Source: Lunularia cruciata
Lineage: Eukaryota > Streptophyta > Marchantiopsida > Lunulariales > Lunulariaceae
Direction: 5' to 3'
Assembly (NCBI GenBank): GCA_948567375.1
Contig: OX419760.1
Coordinates: forward strand, 61,438,911-61,502,910
DNA: 64,000 nt
Within the stretch, counting starts at the first letter, position 1, and every line of letters begins with the position of its first letter. Positions 45,973-57,683 of this stretch are shown piece after piece. Below the pieces are notes generated by a model. That model was given only the letters and a program-made list of their open reading frames with translations. It was not told the DNA's origin and searched no databases. A program made the translations under genes and the position numbers.

Positions 45973-45984
45973 TGGTATTAGAGC
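45973..45984 (+). other. Primer-binding site of family G
   Basis: TGGTATTAGAGC, one base from the classic plant initiator-Met primer site TGGTATCAGAGC, directly after the LTR. Confidence 0.85.
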
Positions 45985-47059
45985 TTGGATTTCAATCCAA
46001 GAGAGTGGATCATCCTTCTTGGAGGAATATGGGCTAGTGAGATTGAGTAATTTTGAAGGGAGAAACCAAAGTGCAATCAATAGATTAGGATTTTTTAGAG
46101 AGAGGATGGGATGGAAGCTCCCAAAGGACAATTTCATGTACCTTGCTTTTTGTTCTTGAATCCATTCATATCAAGATTATATACATATAGTGTGAGAAAG
46201 TGAGGACATATCTTGTTTACTATTTGAAGCAAAGTTCATGGATGTAGTGATTAATTCACCAAACCCAATGGTTCTACGTGTGGTGATATATAATAGAGAG
46301 TGGGATTTGGAATTTACATTCTATTATGATGCAAGGGATTTGAAAAACCCCAATCCTCTCCCTTTCAACACTCAAGTATAAGTCCTAATGGTAACTTCAA
46401 TACTTTGTGCCCCCTCCCAAGTGATCATATTAACTCTCTATTGAAGTAAAAAGTAGCAATAGAGTTTGTTATGTGTAAGAATCATGGATCCATAATTGCA
46501 ATATCTATTGCAAGGAATGCAAGGGATATTGAATGAGTTTCAAGACATTAAGATGACCATGGAAGCATTGCAAAGCTAAGTACATACTTTCATGAATGAT
46601 CAAGCAATGCAAGAAGGAGAACCGTCCCAAAACCCAATACCAATGGCCAAAGTACTTGGAGAGTCACTCATGCCAATGACACCAACCTTGGTCAACAATG
46701 AAGCCATATTGTTACTAAGGATGAAGAAGAAATGCAACATAGAGCATTGAAAATTACAAGGGACAACATTCCATGTGTTTTCATGTGGGTACCTAGCCAA
46801 TAAAGCCTTCACATGGTACAATGCTTGGGAACAATCAATGTTGGCAAAAGAGAGGAAGATAGGTCACTTGGATGGTGATGCAAGAAGTGCTACTAAATAA
46901 TTTTCAATCTATGAATTCCATGTAGATAACTTAAACCTAACTACAGGAGTTGAAGCAAAAGAACTACGTACAAGAGTACATGGAGGTATTTCTTGATGTG
47001 CAAGTTGCAATAATTGATATGAGTCTAGTAGAATATCTAGAAAATTTCAAATTAGGGTT
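45985..47059 (+). pseudogene. Gag relic of family G element
   Basis: Decayed coding traces: GEPSQNPIPMAKVLGESLMP, LANKAFTWYNAWEQSMLAKE near 46795-46855 and FHVDNLNLTTGVEAKELRT near 46918-46975. The AFTWYN block resembles the W-containing centre of retrotransposon gag domains. Stops are frequent. The gene is cut at 47059 by giant LTR H. Which superfamily G belongs to cannot be decided, since no pol is present. Confidence 0.5.
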
Positions 47060-50000
47060 TGTGACAACCTAACAAGTATCACTTTTGTGGTAATTAGTAA
47101 GTAAACTTCATTCCCATAGCAATACAATTCAGAAATGGTCAAATACAAAGTAAAGTGTCAAAATGAGTTTTTCTTGGTTGCATCTTTAATCTCTCACGTA
47201 GAAACCATACCTAGAAGAGAGTAACAGGCATTGATTCACAGTCTTATCACAAATCAAAACACCCATAATCACAATTCATCAAATCTTCAAAACAAACTCT
47301 AATTATGATGATTCGGACTCTTCCGAAGAAGGCTACTTCACTATGAAATGACTTCACATCAAAATTATTTCCACTCCTCCACTGAAGGCACAACTTCCTT
47401 GAACAAAGTGGCTTTGCATCAACCCAATGTTGCACTCACAATTGCTGAATACTACCAACACTACAATTCCTCACAAATTTCTCAAGGCATTTTTTTGACT
47501 ATTATCCACTTAGGATCAAACACACAAAATGAAATCAGCACTATGGAATCTAACATCCAACACATATTGACTTGGACTTTGAATTTCTCCAAAAACTCAC
47601 AAAAACACATAGGATTGATACTCAGAATTAAGCTGAAACAACAAGCACTAAGTTATATGACTTTGCTTTCCTTAACTTCAAAAATATGAATATTGAACAA
47701 CATACTACAAATGCTTCCTTTAAATAGGCAAAGTAGTAGAAAGTTACTAACTAAAATACCATTGCTAACAATCTCTAGATCCAAAATGGCAACCCACTCT
47801 TCATATCTATCAATGAAAATTTCAATCAATTACAAATCCAATCTGATGTTTACCTCTTCTTCTACTACACCTGATTGTAAATTCCTTCATATCTTGTACT
47901 TTGGACTTATCTACTACTACCAATCCTTCCTCTATTTTTATAATCTTGTTAGTCTGGACTGCAATTGAGGTCATGGGTAATCTATCTCCATCTCTATTCT
48001 CTACCCCACTCTCTTTTAATGTCTTAAGTAACTCACCCACCAGACACTTGCACTCCTACTTCACTTACTTTGCATTGGGTTTCTACTTTCATGCCACTTC
48101 AAATCTCATCTAACTCTGATCTAACTAAATCTAGTCTAAGATAGACATTATCTCCTACTTTTAACATCTTTTGATCCATTCTCTCTCTCAAGCAAATCAA
48201 CAATCTATTCATATATGTGTCCTTCGCCTTTCTCTTCCTTGTCTCCTACACTAACAACTTCAACTTGTGCAATCGTGCTTCTTCCAACTTAACTTCAATC
48301 ATAGTACTAAGCATCACTTTTACTATCATGATCACTTTTGTTTCCATCTCTAATTGACTCTTCTTTTCTTTCTCTCTTTCTACTTGCAACTCTTCCTGAC
48401 ACATCTACAACTCCATATTGAAATCTACTTTTAGTACTTCCTTCTCCTTCACATATTGACCAAGTTGAGCTTCCATGCTTCTAATCAAGCTTTGCAACCG
48501 TTCTTCTTCCCAATGTCTTAAAATCAGTTCTCTTTGCCATGCTTGATCTTCCTCTACTGCCTTTGACTTTCAACTGTTGCTCCATTACTGTTGAATGTAT
48601 GGCTTCAACTCATGCTCCATCAAATTCTGCATACAATTCTCAATCAACTTCTTCCGCTTCTTCATCTATTCAGACTGCTTGTCAATCTCCTCACCTTGCT
48701 TCACAAACTCCTCATGTAGATTCTTGAAGCTCTTCTTCCAAAGTACCACATCCACCCAAAGTACTTTGGCTTCCTCCTCTCCTCGGGTTAGCTTCTTCTT
48801 CAACTTTGATGTCTCTTCTCTCTAGTATCCCACTACTTGCAGCTCATCTTTCTTTAGCTTTGCTTGCTTTTCCTACAAGTACAACATCAATGGACATATG
48901 ATCTTTGACAAGTATGCTACTCCACCAATAACCTCTACTTCTTCATTGTCTTTGTACTTGGCTTCAATCGGCTCTTCTTCTGTTGGCACTTTACCCCAAA
49001 GTCTTGATCTTCTCACCTTCAGAGTAACTTTTTTCAAGCCATCCCTTTCATCTTTATTTGCTTTACTCAATCCTACAAGTGCAAGCTGCAAAATTCTCTT
49101 TGATCTCACCCCTCATTGGAATACCATCTTTGACTCATCTTGGTGCTCTTTTGTTTCAATCATAGGTAATTCCAAATAGGGAATGTCTCCACCTTTCATA
49201 TGCTAAATTTCCACATGGAATTCCAGATCTTCTTCTTCATCAACTTCCTCCACTTACTGCTGAGCTTTGGGTTTGCTCTCACTCCCGCTGCTTGACTCCT
49301 CACACTACAATGTGAGTTATGCTTCTTCTTCTTTGCTGGAGTTTTTTTGACTTGTACTCGACTTCTCCTTCTGACTCTTCTCCCGACAATGGTGCTTGCA
49401 AGACTACCCCATGTCTTGGGTCTACTCTCCTTGTCTTTTGTGGTTGTATTAGTGACACCAATTCTTTGGGTTAGGTCCGCTTCTTCATCTTTGGAATGGT
49501 CATCTTCACTCTCTTTTGTTGTCCCATTTTGGCAAAAAAGTCATTGCTACTTGGCCTTTAGTGGATGTATTGCTGCTCTTTTGCATTTGCTTCTCTTTGT
49601 AAATCTAGGTGAAAATGAGACACCATCTTTTGTCTTTTGGCTGCACTCAGCAACTTCAATCCAAGGTAAAAGAAATAATGGAACAAAATAATAGGATGGT
49701 GATTTGTCTCTTGAATTCCAGATCATTTGCCGTGTTTGTTGGTGAAAGCACTTTGCTCAATTCACTAGTTCTCTTGCAAACATTTGATGGAAGAATACTG
49801 CTTGGTGCTTCATTATGTATGTGGTTTGCTTTGGCTTGAAGATCACCATCATCACCTTGACAATACTTTGCCTTATTGGGTCGCAATATGTATCTACTTT
49901 TGTAGCCATTCTTTGTATGCGGAGCACTAAAGGAGTTTTGTACTTCTTTGGTCTCTTTTGCCGATTCTCCCTTCCCATAAAACATAACCCTAGACTCCTC

Positions 50001-50475
50001 ACTAGCCTCCTTCCCAAAGACTAATCTCCAATCCAACTCTGTCCATTGGGCCAAATTGCCTCTCTTTCCCTCTTCTTGAAGATCCTCCTCACAATTACTC
50101 ACAGTTATTTTTGCGATGAAACCTGGAAACTCAGGTTATTCTAGGCCAAAAAAGTGATCTGCAATCTACTGAAGGCCTTGATCTAAGCTACAACATCTAA
50201 CCTCCAAATCATGGGATTATTCATTGTGAGTGAGAGACTCTTCTTCCACCCCTCATTGGCATTGTTCAATCTCTATCTCTTCATCTTTGGAAAAATATCC
50301 CTTCCCCTAGATGCAAATCCTCACTCCCTTAGGATTCTAGAAAATCAAACTCTTGGTTGGCTTTGTAATATGCATTCCTTGGAGATGACAACTTAGTGGC
50401 ACAAGATACTTTTGTGACATTTTGAAAATCTGTTGACAAAGTGTCAATCTTATAGTTCTTCATTGCATTGTCACT
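47060..50475 (-). mobile_element. Giant-LTR copy H, diverged and interrupted
   Basis: Starts TGTGACAACCTAAC at 47060 and follows the giant LTR pattern (compare 17001-20960) with many changes. The expected last 600 bp are missing because another giant LTR (I) begins at 50476. GGGTT at 47055-47059 would be its left target duplication. A TATTTAAA box is at 47718-47726. It is the most diverged copy in the window. Confidence 0.8.
47830..50230 (-). pseudogene. LTR-encoded ORF, old relic (copy H)
   Basis: Minus-strand pieces near 49656-50102 (a KTKEVQNSFS and NGYKSRYI segment, then KQTTYIMKHQAVFFHQMFA) and 48873-49109 correspond to the N-terminal block and the acidic/coiled part of the LTR ORF. The segment KHQAVFFH is kept even in this old copy. 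Broken throughout. Confidence 0.5.
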
Positions 50476-51939
50476 TGTTACAACCTGACAAATATCACTT
50501 TTGCAGTAATCAGGTAAGTAAAGTTTGTTCCCGCAAAGATACTGGCCAGGATTGGTCAACTATGAAATCAAATCTCACAATGTAGTTCTTCTTGATTTTG
50601 TCTTTAATCTCTCAAGTAGCAACTACACCCAGAAGAGAGTAACAAGCACTAACTCACAGTCTCATCACGAAGTAACACTCCTTAATCACAACTCCATCAA
50701 ATCTTTCCAAACAATCTTGATTGTGATGATTTAGGCTCTCCCAAAAATGGGACTTCAATGCAAAACAACTTTGCTTCAGAATTATATTCTACCTCTCTAC
50801 TAAAGGCACAACTTCCTCAATCAAAATTGCTTCACATCAACTTTGCACTGCACTCACAAATGCAGAATACTACCAACACTACAATTCCTCTCAGATCTGT
50901 CAAGGCATTGCTCCGATTGCACTTCACTCAAGATCAAACACACATAATGAAGATCAAGGCTACTGAATCCAACATCCAACAAGCACACTGACTAGCACTT
51001 CAAAATTCTCCCAACACTCACAAACACAAGCACAAAATTGATACTCGGAATTAAACTCAAACAATGAGCAGTACTTCACAACACTATGCTTTATCTATTC
51101 TCAGAAATAATGAGCATTGAAAAACATTTTACTGCAAATGCCACTCTTAAATAATGAAGCAAATGATAATTGCTAACAACTATACCGTTCTATAACAACT
51201 CTTCTAACCTGCAGATCTGAAATGACAATGCATCTCTTCATATCTGCCTCTTCAGATCTCAAAATTGTTACTACTCCAATCTGATGTCTACTTTTTCCTT
51301 GGCTTCCATCTCAAAGTAACTTCACTTACTACTCTATTCTCAAGTTTCACAACTCCTAATTCCTCTACCAATTCTAACACTTATTCACTCTGATCTACAA
51401 TTACACTAGTAGGTAATCTATCTAACTCCATATCTCCCGACCCACTCTTCTCTAATACCTCTACTAGTAACTCCAAAGATATTTGTACTCCTATGTCATC
51501 TACTTTGGATTTTGCTCTCACATCCTTTTGAAGTTTATCTATCTCCAGCTTCACTAAATTTAATCTAATCGTGATATTATCTTCTACTTCTAATATCTTC
51601 TTATTGACACGAGTTCTGAGACTGATAAGTAAAGCATTCAAGTCTTTATCCTTTGCATTTTTCCTCCTTGTCTCATGCACCAACAACTTCAACTCATGTA
51701 ATCTCATCTCTTCAATTTGCATGCTGGCTTCTGTACTCAACATCCCTTTCATCTTCATCACAATCTCCTTCAATGGCTCAAGTCTCATTCTTCTCTCACG
51801 TTCTTGATCTGCAAGCCAATCTTCTCTATACATTGCTAGTTCTGCCTTGAACTTGGCTTTTATTGTCTCCTTCTCCTTCTGCAAATCTTCTCCTCCAGAT
51901 TACAGAGTAACTCTCTTAGTCTTTCTTCTTCTCTATATC
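50476..51939 (-). mobile_element. Giant-LTR copy I, first part
   Basis: TGTTACAACCTGACAAAT at 50476 begins a further giant LTR inside H, with TCACT at 50471-50475 as candidate duplication. It follows the consensus until 51939, where element C begins. The rest would lie right of the window. The TATTTAAG box is at 51146-51153. Confidence 0.82.
51270..51939 (-). pseudogene. LTR-encoded ORF, C-terminal part (copy I)
   Basis: Open from 51884 to 51381: EKETIKAKFKAELAMYREDW, ADQERERRMRLEPLKEIVMK, MRLHELKLLVHETRRKNAKD and ALLISLRTRVNKKILEVED. This is the C-terminal coiled coil of the LTR ORF, open over 167 codons. It is cut at 51939 by element C. Confidence 0.65.
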
Positions 51940-52327
51940 TGTGGTGCCTACATTTTTTGTTTTTTTTCAAAATAAAGAAGAAGAAGTGTATAGAGAAGTT
52001 GGATTGCGCCTATATGGCCAAAGAAGGTGAAGAAAAGAGTCTTTTGGATGAAACCCAAAGTAAAGTGACTTTGGGTCATAAGGCAAAGTACTCGGAAATG
52101 CCCTGTCAGCATACAACCCAAAGTAAGGTGTCTTCGTATCGAGGGGAGCTCAACCCGAGGTGAAGACAGTCTAACAACCTTTCGTCGGGGCGAGAAATTC
52201 AAGAAGGGACCGCTCAAAAACCGGCGGCCCATACGCGCAAAGGTTGATTGACAGTGATAGGTGCATGCAAGAGGTGTGATTTCTCGGTAGAAACTCAAAG
52301 TGAAGAAAGACAAAGAAAGCGCAACTC

Positions 52328-52335
52328 TATAAAAA
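52328..52335 (+). promoter_or_regulatory. P1 TATA box of element C LTR
   Basis: TATAAAAA in CAACTCTATAAAAATTGAA, 388 bp into the LTR and about 165 bp before the ATG at 52494. Confidence 0.5.
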
Positions 52336-52435
52336 TTGAATTTGCAATGATGAAATGTCGAGTAATTTTCCTTTGTTGTTGAGAAGTCATCTTGCAGGTG
52401 ATTGTGGGAAGGGAAATAGAGTTGGAATTGCGTAA

Positions 52436-54941
52436 GTGTGTAAGGGAGAAGTCACGAGAGTGAAATCAAGAGATAGTGAGAAGGCAGAAGAGATGGGAGG
52501 AGGAAAGAAGAACTCTGAATTCATAGTGAGAAATCATGCAATTTGGAGGTTAGATGTGATTGCTAGGATCAAAGTCTTGAGCCGACTTTGGATCACTTTC
52601 TTGGCATGGAATTGGAATGTGAGCTTTCCAGGTTTCATGACAGAAATCATTGAGAGCAAGTGTCTTGATGGACCCGAGGAAGAAGGGAAGAGAGGAAATC
52701 TGGCTCACTGGACAAAGTTGGATTAGAGACTTGTACTCGGGAAGGAAGCAGGCTCGGAGCAGGGGGCCACGTTCTTGGGGAAGGGAGAGAAAGCTCAAGA
52801 AACTCAAGAGGTGAGAGATGCATTCTCGTCAAAGTGGACGAAGAATGGGTACAAAGTTGAGAGCTACAAAGATCCTATGAAGAGAGGAATTGTGAGTGCA
52901 CTGATGGCCATCCTAAAGCCGGAGAGAACCACATATGTGATGAAACACCAAGCGGTGTTCTTTCACAAGTTATTTGTAGGAGATCCGATCAATTGGGCGA
53001 GGTGTTTCCATAGGAGAATGAGACAAATGGTGTGGAATATGGGGGATAAATTGCCTCCACACTACATTGTGCCGTTTGCAGCACATTTCTACCTCGGGTT
53101 GAATTTGCTGAACTCGGTGGAGCGAATGCGGATGGTGCCGCACTTCCATCCTGATTTGAGAAAGGAGGTCGATGTCGAGGAGCAGCAATACATTTTGCAA
53201 ATCAGGAGCACCGATGACTACTATATGAAGACAGGGAAGAACGTGGAGATCAAAGTGAGTACTTTGAACTCAAAGAAGAGAAGTTGGCAGGGTGAAGCCT
53301 AAGACACAAAGAAACCTTGAAAGACCAGGAGAGGCAACCTGAGGCAAGGTATGGTGGTGATTGAGTTGGAGGATGAAGACTCAGAAGGTGATGCCAAGCT
53401 TAAGACCGAAGACTCGGAACACGAGGAGGAGCCTGAGCTAACGCTACAGAGTGGAGATACGAGTAGCAACAACGATGAAGGAGGAGAAATGACATTGGCA
53501 TGAGCTGCTGCAGAAGAAGAAGAAGTGCAGGCAAAAATCGAAGCCGAGGACAACACACAGTTGGAAGACAAAGTAACTAAGCCCAAAGAGAAGAAGATCG
53601 TAGTGCAAAGAGGAGTTCACTTGAGATGCAAGGCAAAGTGGGAAGCAGGTCCGAGTATGGTGAAAGAAGAAGCACATGAAAGCTCGGGAAGTGAGGCATC
53701 TATTCCGATATGATGACTGCAAAGAAGAAGGCGAGTATCGGGAGAAGAAGAGGTAAAGAAGGAGATCACTCCACAGGTTGAAGTAGTTGCTAGTGATGGA
53801 GTGGAGTACCTGCAAGAAGTTGTGTGCCCGTTGTTAGTAAAGCTAGAGTACAGGAAGAAGGAGATGCAGTCTACTTGTCCAGAGGTGAAGACTGTGTTGC
53901 AGGTGTTGGCGGGATTAGAAGAAGAGAACTTGGAGTTGAAGAAGAGTATAACTCGAGGTGAGGAAGAGAGAGAAGTACTACAAGCGGAGGCAGTAGTGAG
54001 GACTCAGGTAATTGAATACCTGAAGAGAGAAGTGCATTATCAAGAGGATCTTGTGAAGAAGAGTGACATAGCAAGGGAAAGACAAGTAGCAGAGTATGAG
54101 ATCTTGAAGCAACAGTTTGCTGATTCAAGAGTTGAGGTTATCCATGCTATCGCAAGAGTAGCTGCAAAGGATTAGGAGCTCGATAGGGTGATGGAGAGTG
54201 TCAAGGAGAAGAAGCAACTCTGGCAACGAGAGTTGGTAGCACAATATAGAGAAGAAGAAAGATTATGAGAGTTACTTCGTAATTAGGAGGAGAGAGTTGT
54301 ACAGAAGGAGAAGGAGAAAGAAACAGTGAAAGAAACGGTGAAAGCCGAGTTCGAGGCGGAGTTGGTAATGTACAGAGAGGATTGGCTTGCAAATCAAGAA
54401 TGTGAAAGGAAGATGAGATTGGAGCCATTGAAGGAGGTTGTCCTCAAGATGAATGCGATGTTAAGTACAGAGGCCAACATTCGGATTGAAGAGATGAGGC
54501 TGCACGAGTTGAAGTTGTTGGTGCAGGAGACAAGGAGAAGACAGGCAAAGGACACAAATTTGAATGCCTTGTTAATTAGTCTTTGAACTTGTGTAGATAG
54601 AAGATCTTAGAGGTAGAAGACAACATTTTGATTAGATTAGACTTAGTGAAAATAGAAATAGAAAAACTTCAGAAAGATGTTAGAGCAAAACCCAAAGTAG
54701 ATAAAATAGAAGTGCAAATGTCTTTGGAGCTACCGGTGGAGACATAAGAGAAGAGTGGGTTGAGAGATGAAGAGTTAGATAGATTACCCACTAATGCAAT
54801 TTCAGATCAGGAAAGAGAATTGTTGGATTTGGTAGAAGAGGTAGAAGATATGAAACCCGAGGAAAAAGTAGTAGGAAGTAAAATTACTTCGGGTTTGGGT
54901 TTGAAATCCGATGACAAAGTAGACGTCGGATCGGATTAGTA
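52436..54941 (+). pseudogene. LTR-encoded coiled-coil ORF (element C, first copy)
   Basis: The frame runs from MCKGEVTRVKSRDSEKAEEM, or the internal MGGGKKNSEF at 52494, to TAG at about 54939 after GSD. Well-kept parts: VSFPGFMTEIIESKCLDGP-like N-terminus (as SFPGFMTEIIESKCLDG), VMKHQAVFFHKLFVGDPINW, PPHYIVPFAAHFYLGLNLLN, EVDVEEQQYILQIRSTDDYY, the acidic middle and the coiled coil (VKKSDIARERQVAEYEILKQ). Stops at about 52724, 53300, 53502, 53714, 54173 and others break it. The protein would be about 830 residues, likely soluble and elongated. No family recognised. Confidence 0.65.
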
Positions 54942-57503
54942 AGAGTTTTGAGATTTGAAGAGGCAGATATGAAGAGGTGCATTGTCATTTCGGATCTATA
55001 GGTTAGAAAAGTTGTTATAGAACAGTATAGTTGTTAGAATTGTTGATTGCTTCACTACTTAAGACTGGCATTTGCATAGAATTGTTGTTTAGTGCTCATA
55101 ATTTCTGAGAATAGATAAAGCAAAGTGTTGTGAAGCAGTGCTCGTTGCTTGAGCTTGATTTTGAGTATCAACTTTGTGTCTATGTTTGTGAGTGTGTGAA
55201 GAAATTCAAAGTGCAAGTCAGTGTGCTTGTTCGATGTTGGATTCCACGGCCTTGATCTTCATTTTGTGTGTTTGATCCTAAATGAAGCGCAATCGAAGCA
55301 ATGCCTTGACAGATCTGAGAGGAATTGTAGTGTTGGTAGTATTTTGCATTTGTGAGTGCAGTGCAAGGTTGATGTGAAGCAATTTTGATCAAGAAAGTTG
55401 TGCCTTCAATGGAGGGGTGGAACACAATTCTGAGGCAAAGTCATTTTGCAGTGAAGTGCCATTTTCGGGAGAGCCTAAATCATCACAATCAAGATTGTTT
55501 GGAAAGATTTGATGGAGTTGTGATTAAGAAGTGTGAAATTTGTGACAAGACTACAAATCAGTGCTTGTTACTCTCTTCTAAGTCTGGTTTCTACCTGAGA
55601 GATTAAAGACGCAACCAAGAAGAACTGAAATTGTTACTTTGACCACAGGTTGAAGTAGTTGCTAGTGATGGAGTGGAGTACCTGCAAGAAGTTGTGTGCC
55701 TATTGTTAGTAAAGCTAGAGTACAGGAAGAAAGAGATGCAGTCTACTTGTCCAGAGGTGAAGATTGTGTTGCAGGTGTTGGCGAGATTAGAAGAAGAGAA
55801 CTCGGAGTTGAAGAAGAGTATAACCCGAGGTGAGGAAGAGAGAGAAGTACTACGAGCGGAGGCAGTAGTGCGGACTCAAGTAATTGAAGACCTGAAGAGA
55901 GAAGTGCATTATTGAGAGGATCTTGTGAAGAAGAGTGACATAGCAAGGGAAAGACAAGTAGCAGAGTATGAGATCTTGAAGCAGCAATTTACTGATTCAA
56001 GAGTCAAGGTTATCCATGCTATGGCGAGAGTAGCTGCAAAGGATCAGGAGCTTGATAGTGTGATGGAGAGTGTTGAGGAGAAGAAGCAACTTTGGCAACA
56101 AGAGTTGGCAGCACGATATAGAGAAGAAGAAAGATTACGAGAGTTACTTTGTAATCAGGAGCAGAGAGTTGTATGGAAGGAGAAGGAGAAAGAAATGGTG
56201 AAAGTCGAGTTCAAGGCAGAGTTGGCAATGTACAGAGAGGATTGGCTTGCAGATCAAGAACGTGAAAGGAAGATGAGATTGGAGCCATTGAAGGAGATTG
56301 TCCGCAGGATGAATGCAATATTAAGTACAGAGGCCAACATTTGGATTCAAGAGACGAGGCTGCATGAGTTGAAGTTGTTGGTGCAAGAGACAAGGAAAAG
56401 ACAGGCGAAGGACACGGATTTGAATGCCTTGTTAATTAGTCTCAAAACTCATGTAGACAAGAAGATCTTAGAGGTAGAAGACAACATTTTGAGAAGATAA
56501 GACTTAGTGTAAATAGAAATAGAAAACCTTCAGAAAGATGTTAGAGCAAAACCCAAAGTAGATAACATAGGAGTGCAAATGTCTTTGGAGCTACCGGTGG
56601 AGACATTAGAGAAGAGTGGATTGAGAGATGAAGAGTTAGATAGATTACCCACTAGTGCAATTTCAGATCAAGAAAGAGAATTGCTGGATCTGGTAGAAGA
56701 GGTAGAAGATATGAAACCCGAGGAAAAAGTAGTAGGAAGTAAAATTACTTTGGGTTCGGGTTTGAAAGCCGATGACAAAGTAGACATCGGATCGGATTAG
56801 TAAGAGTTTTGAGATTTGAAGAGGCAGATATGAAGAGGTGCATTGTCATTTTGGATCTGCAAGTTAGAAAAGTTGTTGTAGAACGGTATAGTTGTTAGAA
56901 CTGTCGATTGCTTCACTACTTAAAAGTGGCATTCGTAGAGAATTGTTGTTCAGTGCTCATAATTTCTGAGAATAGATAAAGCAAAGTGTTGTGAAGCAGT
57001 GCTCATCGCTTGAGCTTGATTCCGAGTATCAACTTTGTGTCTATGTTTGTGAGTGTGTGAAGAAATTTGAAGTGCATGTTAGTGTGCTTGTTGGATGTTG
57101 GATTCCATAGCCTTGATCTTCATTCTGTGTGTTTGATCTTGAGTGAAGTGCAATTGAAGCAATGCCTTGACAGATCTGAGAGGAATTGTAGTGTTGGTAG
57201 TATTCTGCATTTGTGAGTGTAGTGCAAGGTTGATGTGAAGCAATTTTGATTGAGGAAGTTGTGCCTTCAGTGGAGGGGTGGAACACAATTCTGAGGCGAA
57301 GTCGTTTTGCAGTGAAGTGCCATTTTTGGGAGATCCTGAATCATCACAATCAAGATTGTTTGGAAAGATTTGATGGAGTTTTGATTAAGAAGTGTGAAAT
57401 TTGTGACAAGACTACAAATTAGTGCTTGTTACTCTCTTCTAGGTGTGGTTTCTACCTGAGAGATTAAAGATGCAACCAAGAAGAACTGAAATTGTTACTT
57501 TGA
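53771..57503 (+). repeat. Tandem duplication (~1.87 kb unit) inside C's LTR
   Basis: Both units start CCACAGGTTGAAGTAGTTGC (53771 and 55643) and end at ATTGTTACTTTGA. Each holds the C-terminal half of the LTR ORF, the P2 region and most of the U5-like end. Confidence 0.92.
55643..56800 (+). pseudogene. LTR-encoded ORF, duplicated C-terminal half (element C)
   Basis: Second copy of the coiled-coil half. 55925-56500 is open for 191 codons (SDIARERQVAEYEILKQQ, DWLADQERERKMRLEPLKEI, NALLISLKTHVDKKILEVED), then 56573-56800 gives the acidic tail ending VDIGSD and TAG. It is better preserved than the first copy, with fewer stops, but has no N-terminal half in front. Confidence 0.65.
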
Positions 57504-57602
57504 CTTTGTATTTGACCAATTCTGACTCGTATCTCTGCGGGAACAAGCTTTACTTACCCGATTACCGCAAAAGTGATATTTGCCGGGTTGTCACATGATT
57601 TT

Positions 57603-57621
57603 TGGCGCCGCTACCGGGGAT
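57603..57621 (+). other. Primer-binding site of element C
   Basis: TGGCGCCGCTACCGGGGAT, seven bases after the LTR, close to the TGGCGCCGTTGCCGGGGA site of plant Tat/Athila elements. Confidence 0.88.
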
Positions 57622-57683
57622 ACAAATCTTGGGAGTGGAAGAATACAAAGCCAAATTTGAAACTGGGTATCAACGCAATATGA

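Larger units (their letters stand above)
51940..57595 (+). repeat. 5' LTR of element C (5.66 kb)
   Basis: Starts TGTGGTGCCTACATTTTTTG, ends GCCGGGTTGTCACA. It contains an internal direct duplication (53771-55642 and 55643-57503). Removing one unit gives about 3.8 kb, as in K. Confidence 0.9.

Noticed and set aside
45973-45984. Possible tRNA gene fragment
   Set aside because: It is the tRNA-complementary primer site of an LTR element; no cloverleaf follows.
57595-57621. Ty1/copia or LINE origin for elements A and C
   Set aside because: RT-RNase H-integrase order, primer site form and LTRs fit Ty3/gypsy; copia has integrase before RT and LINEs have no LTR.
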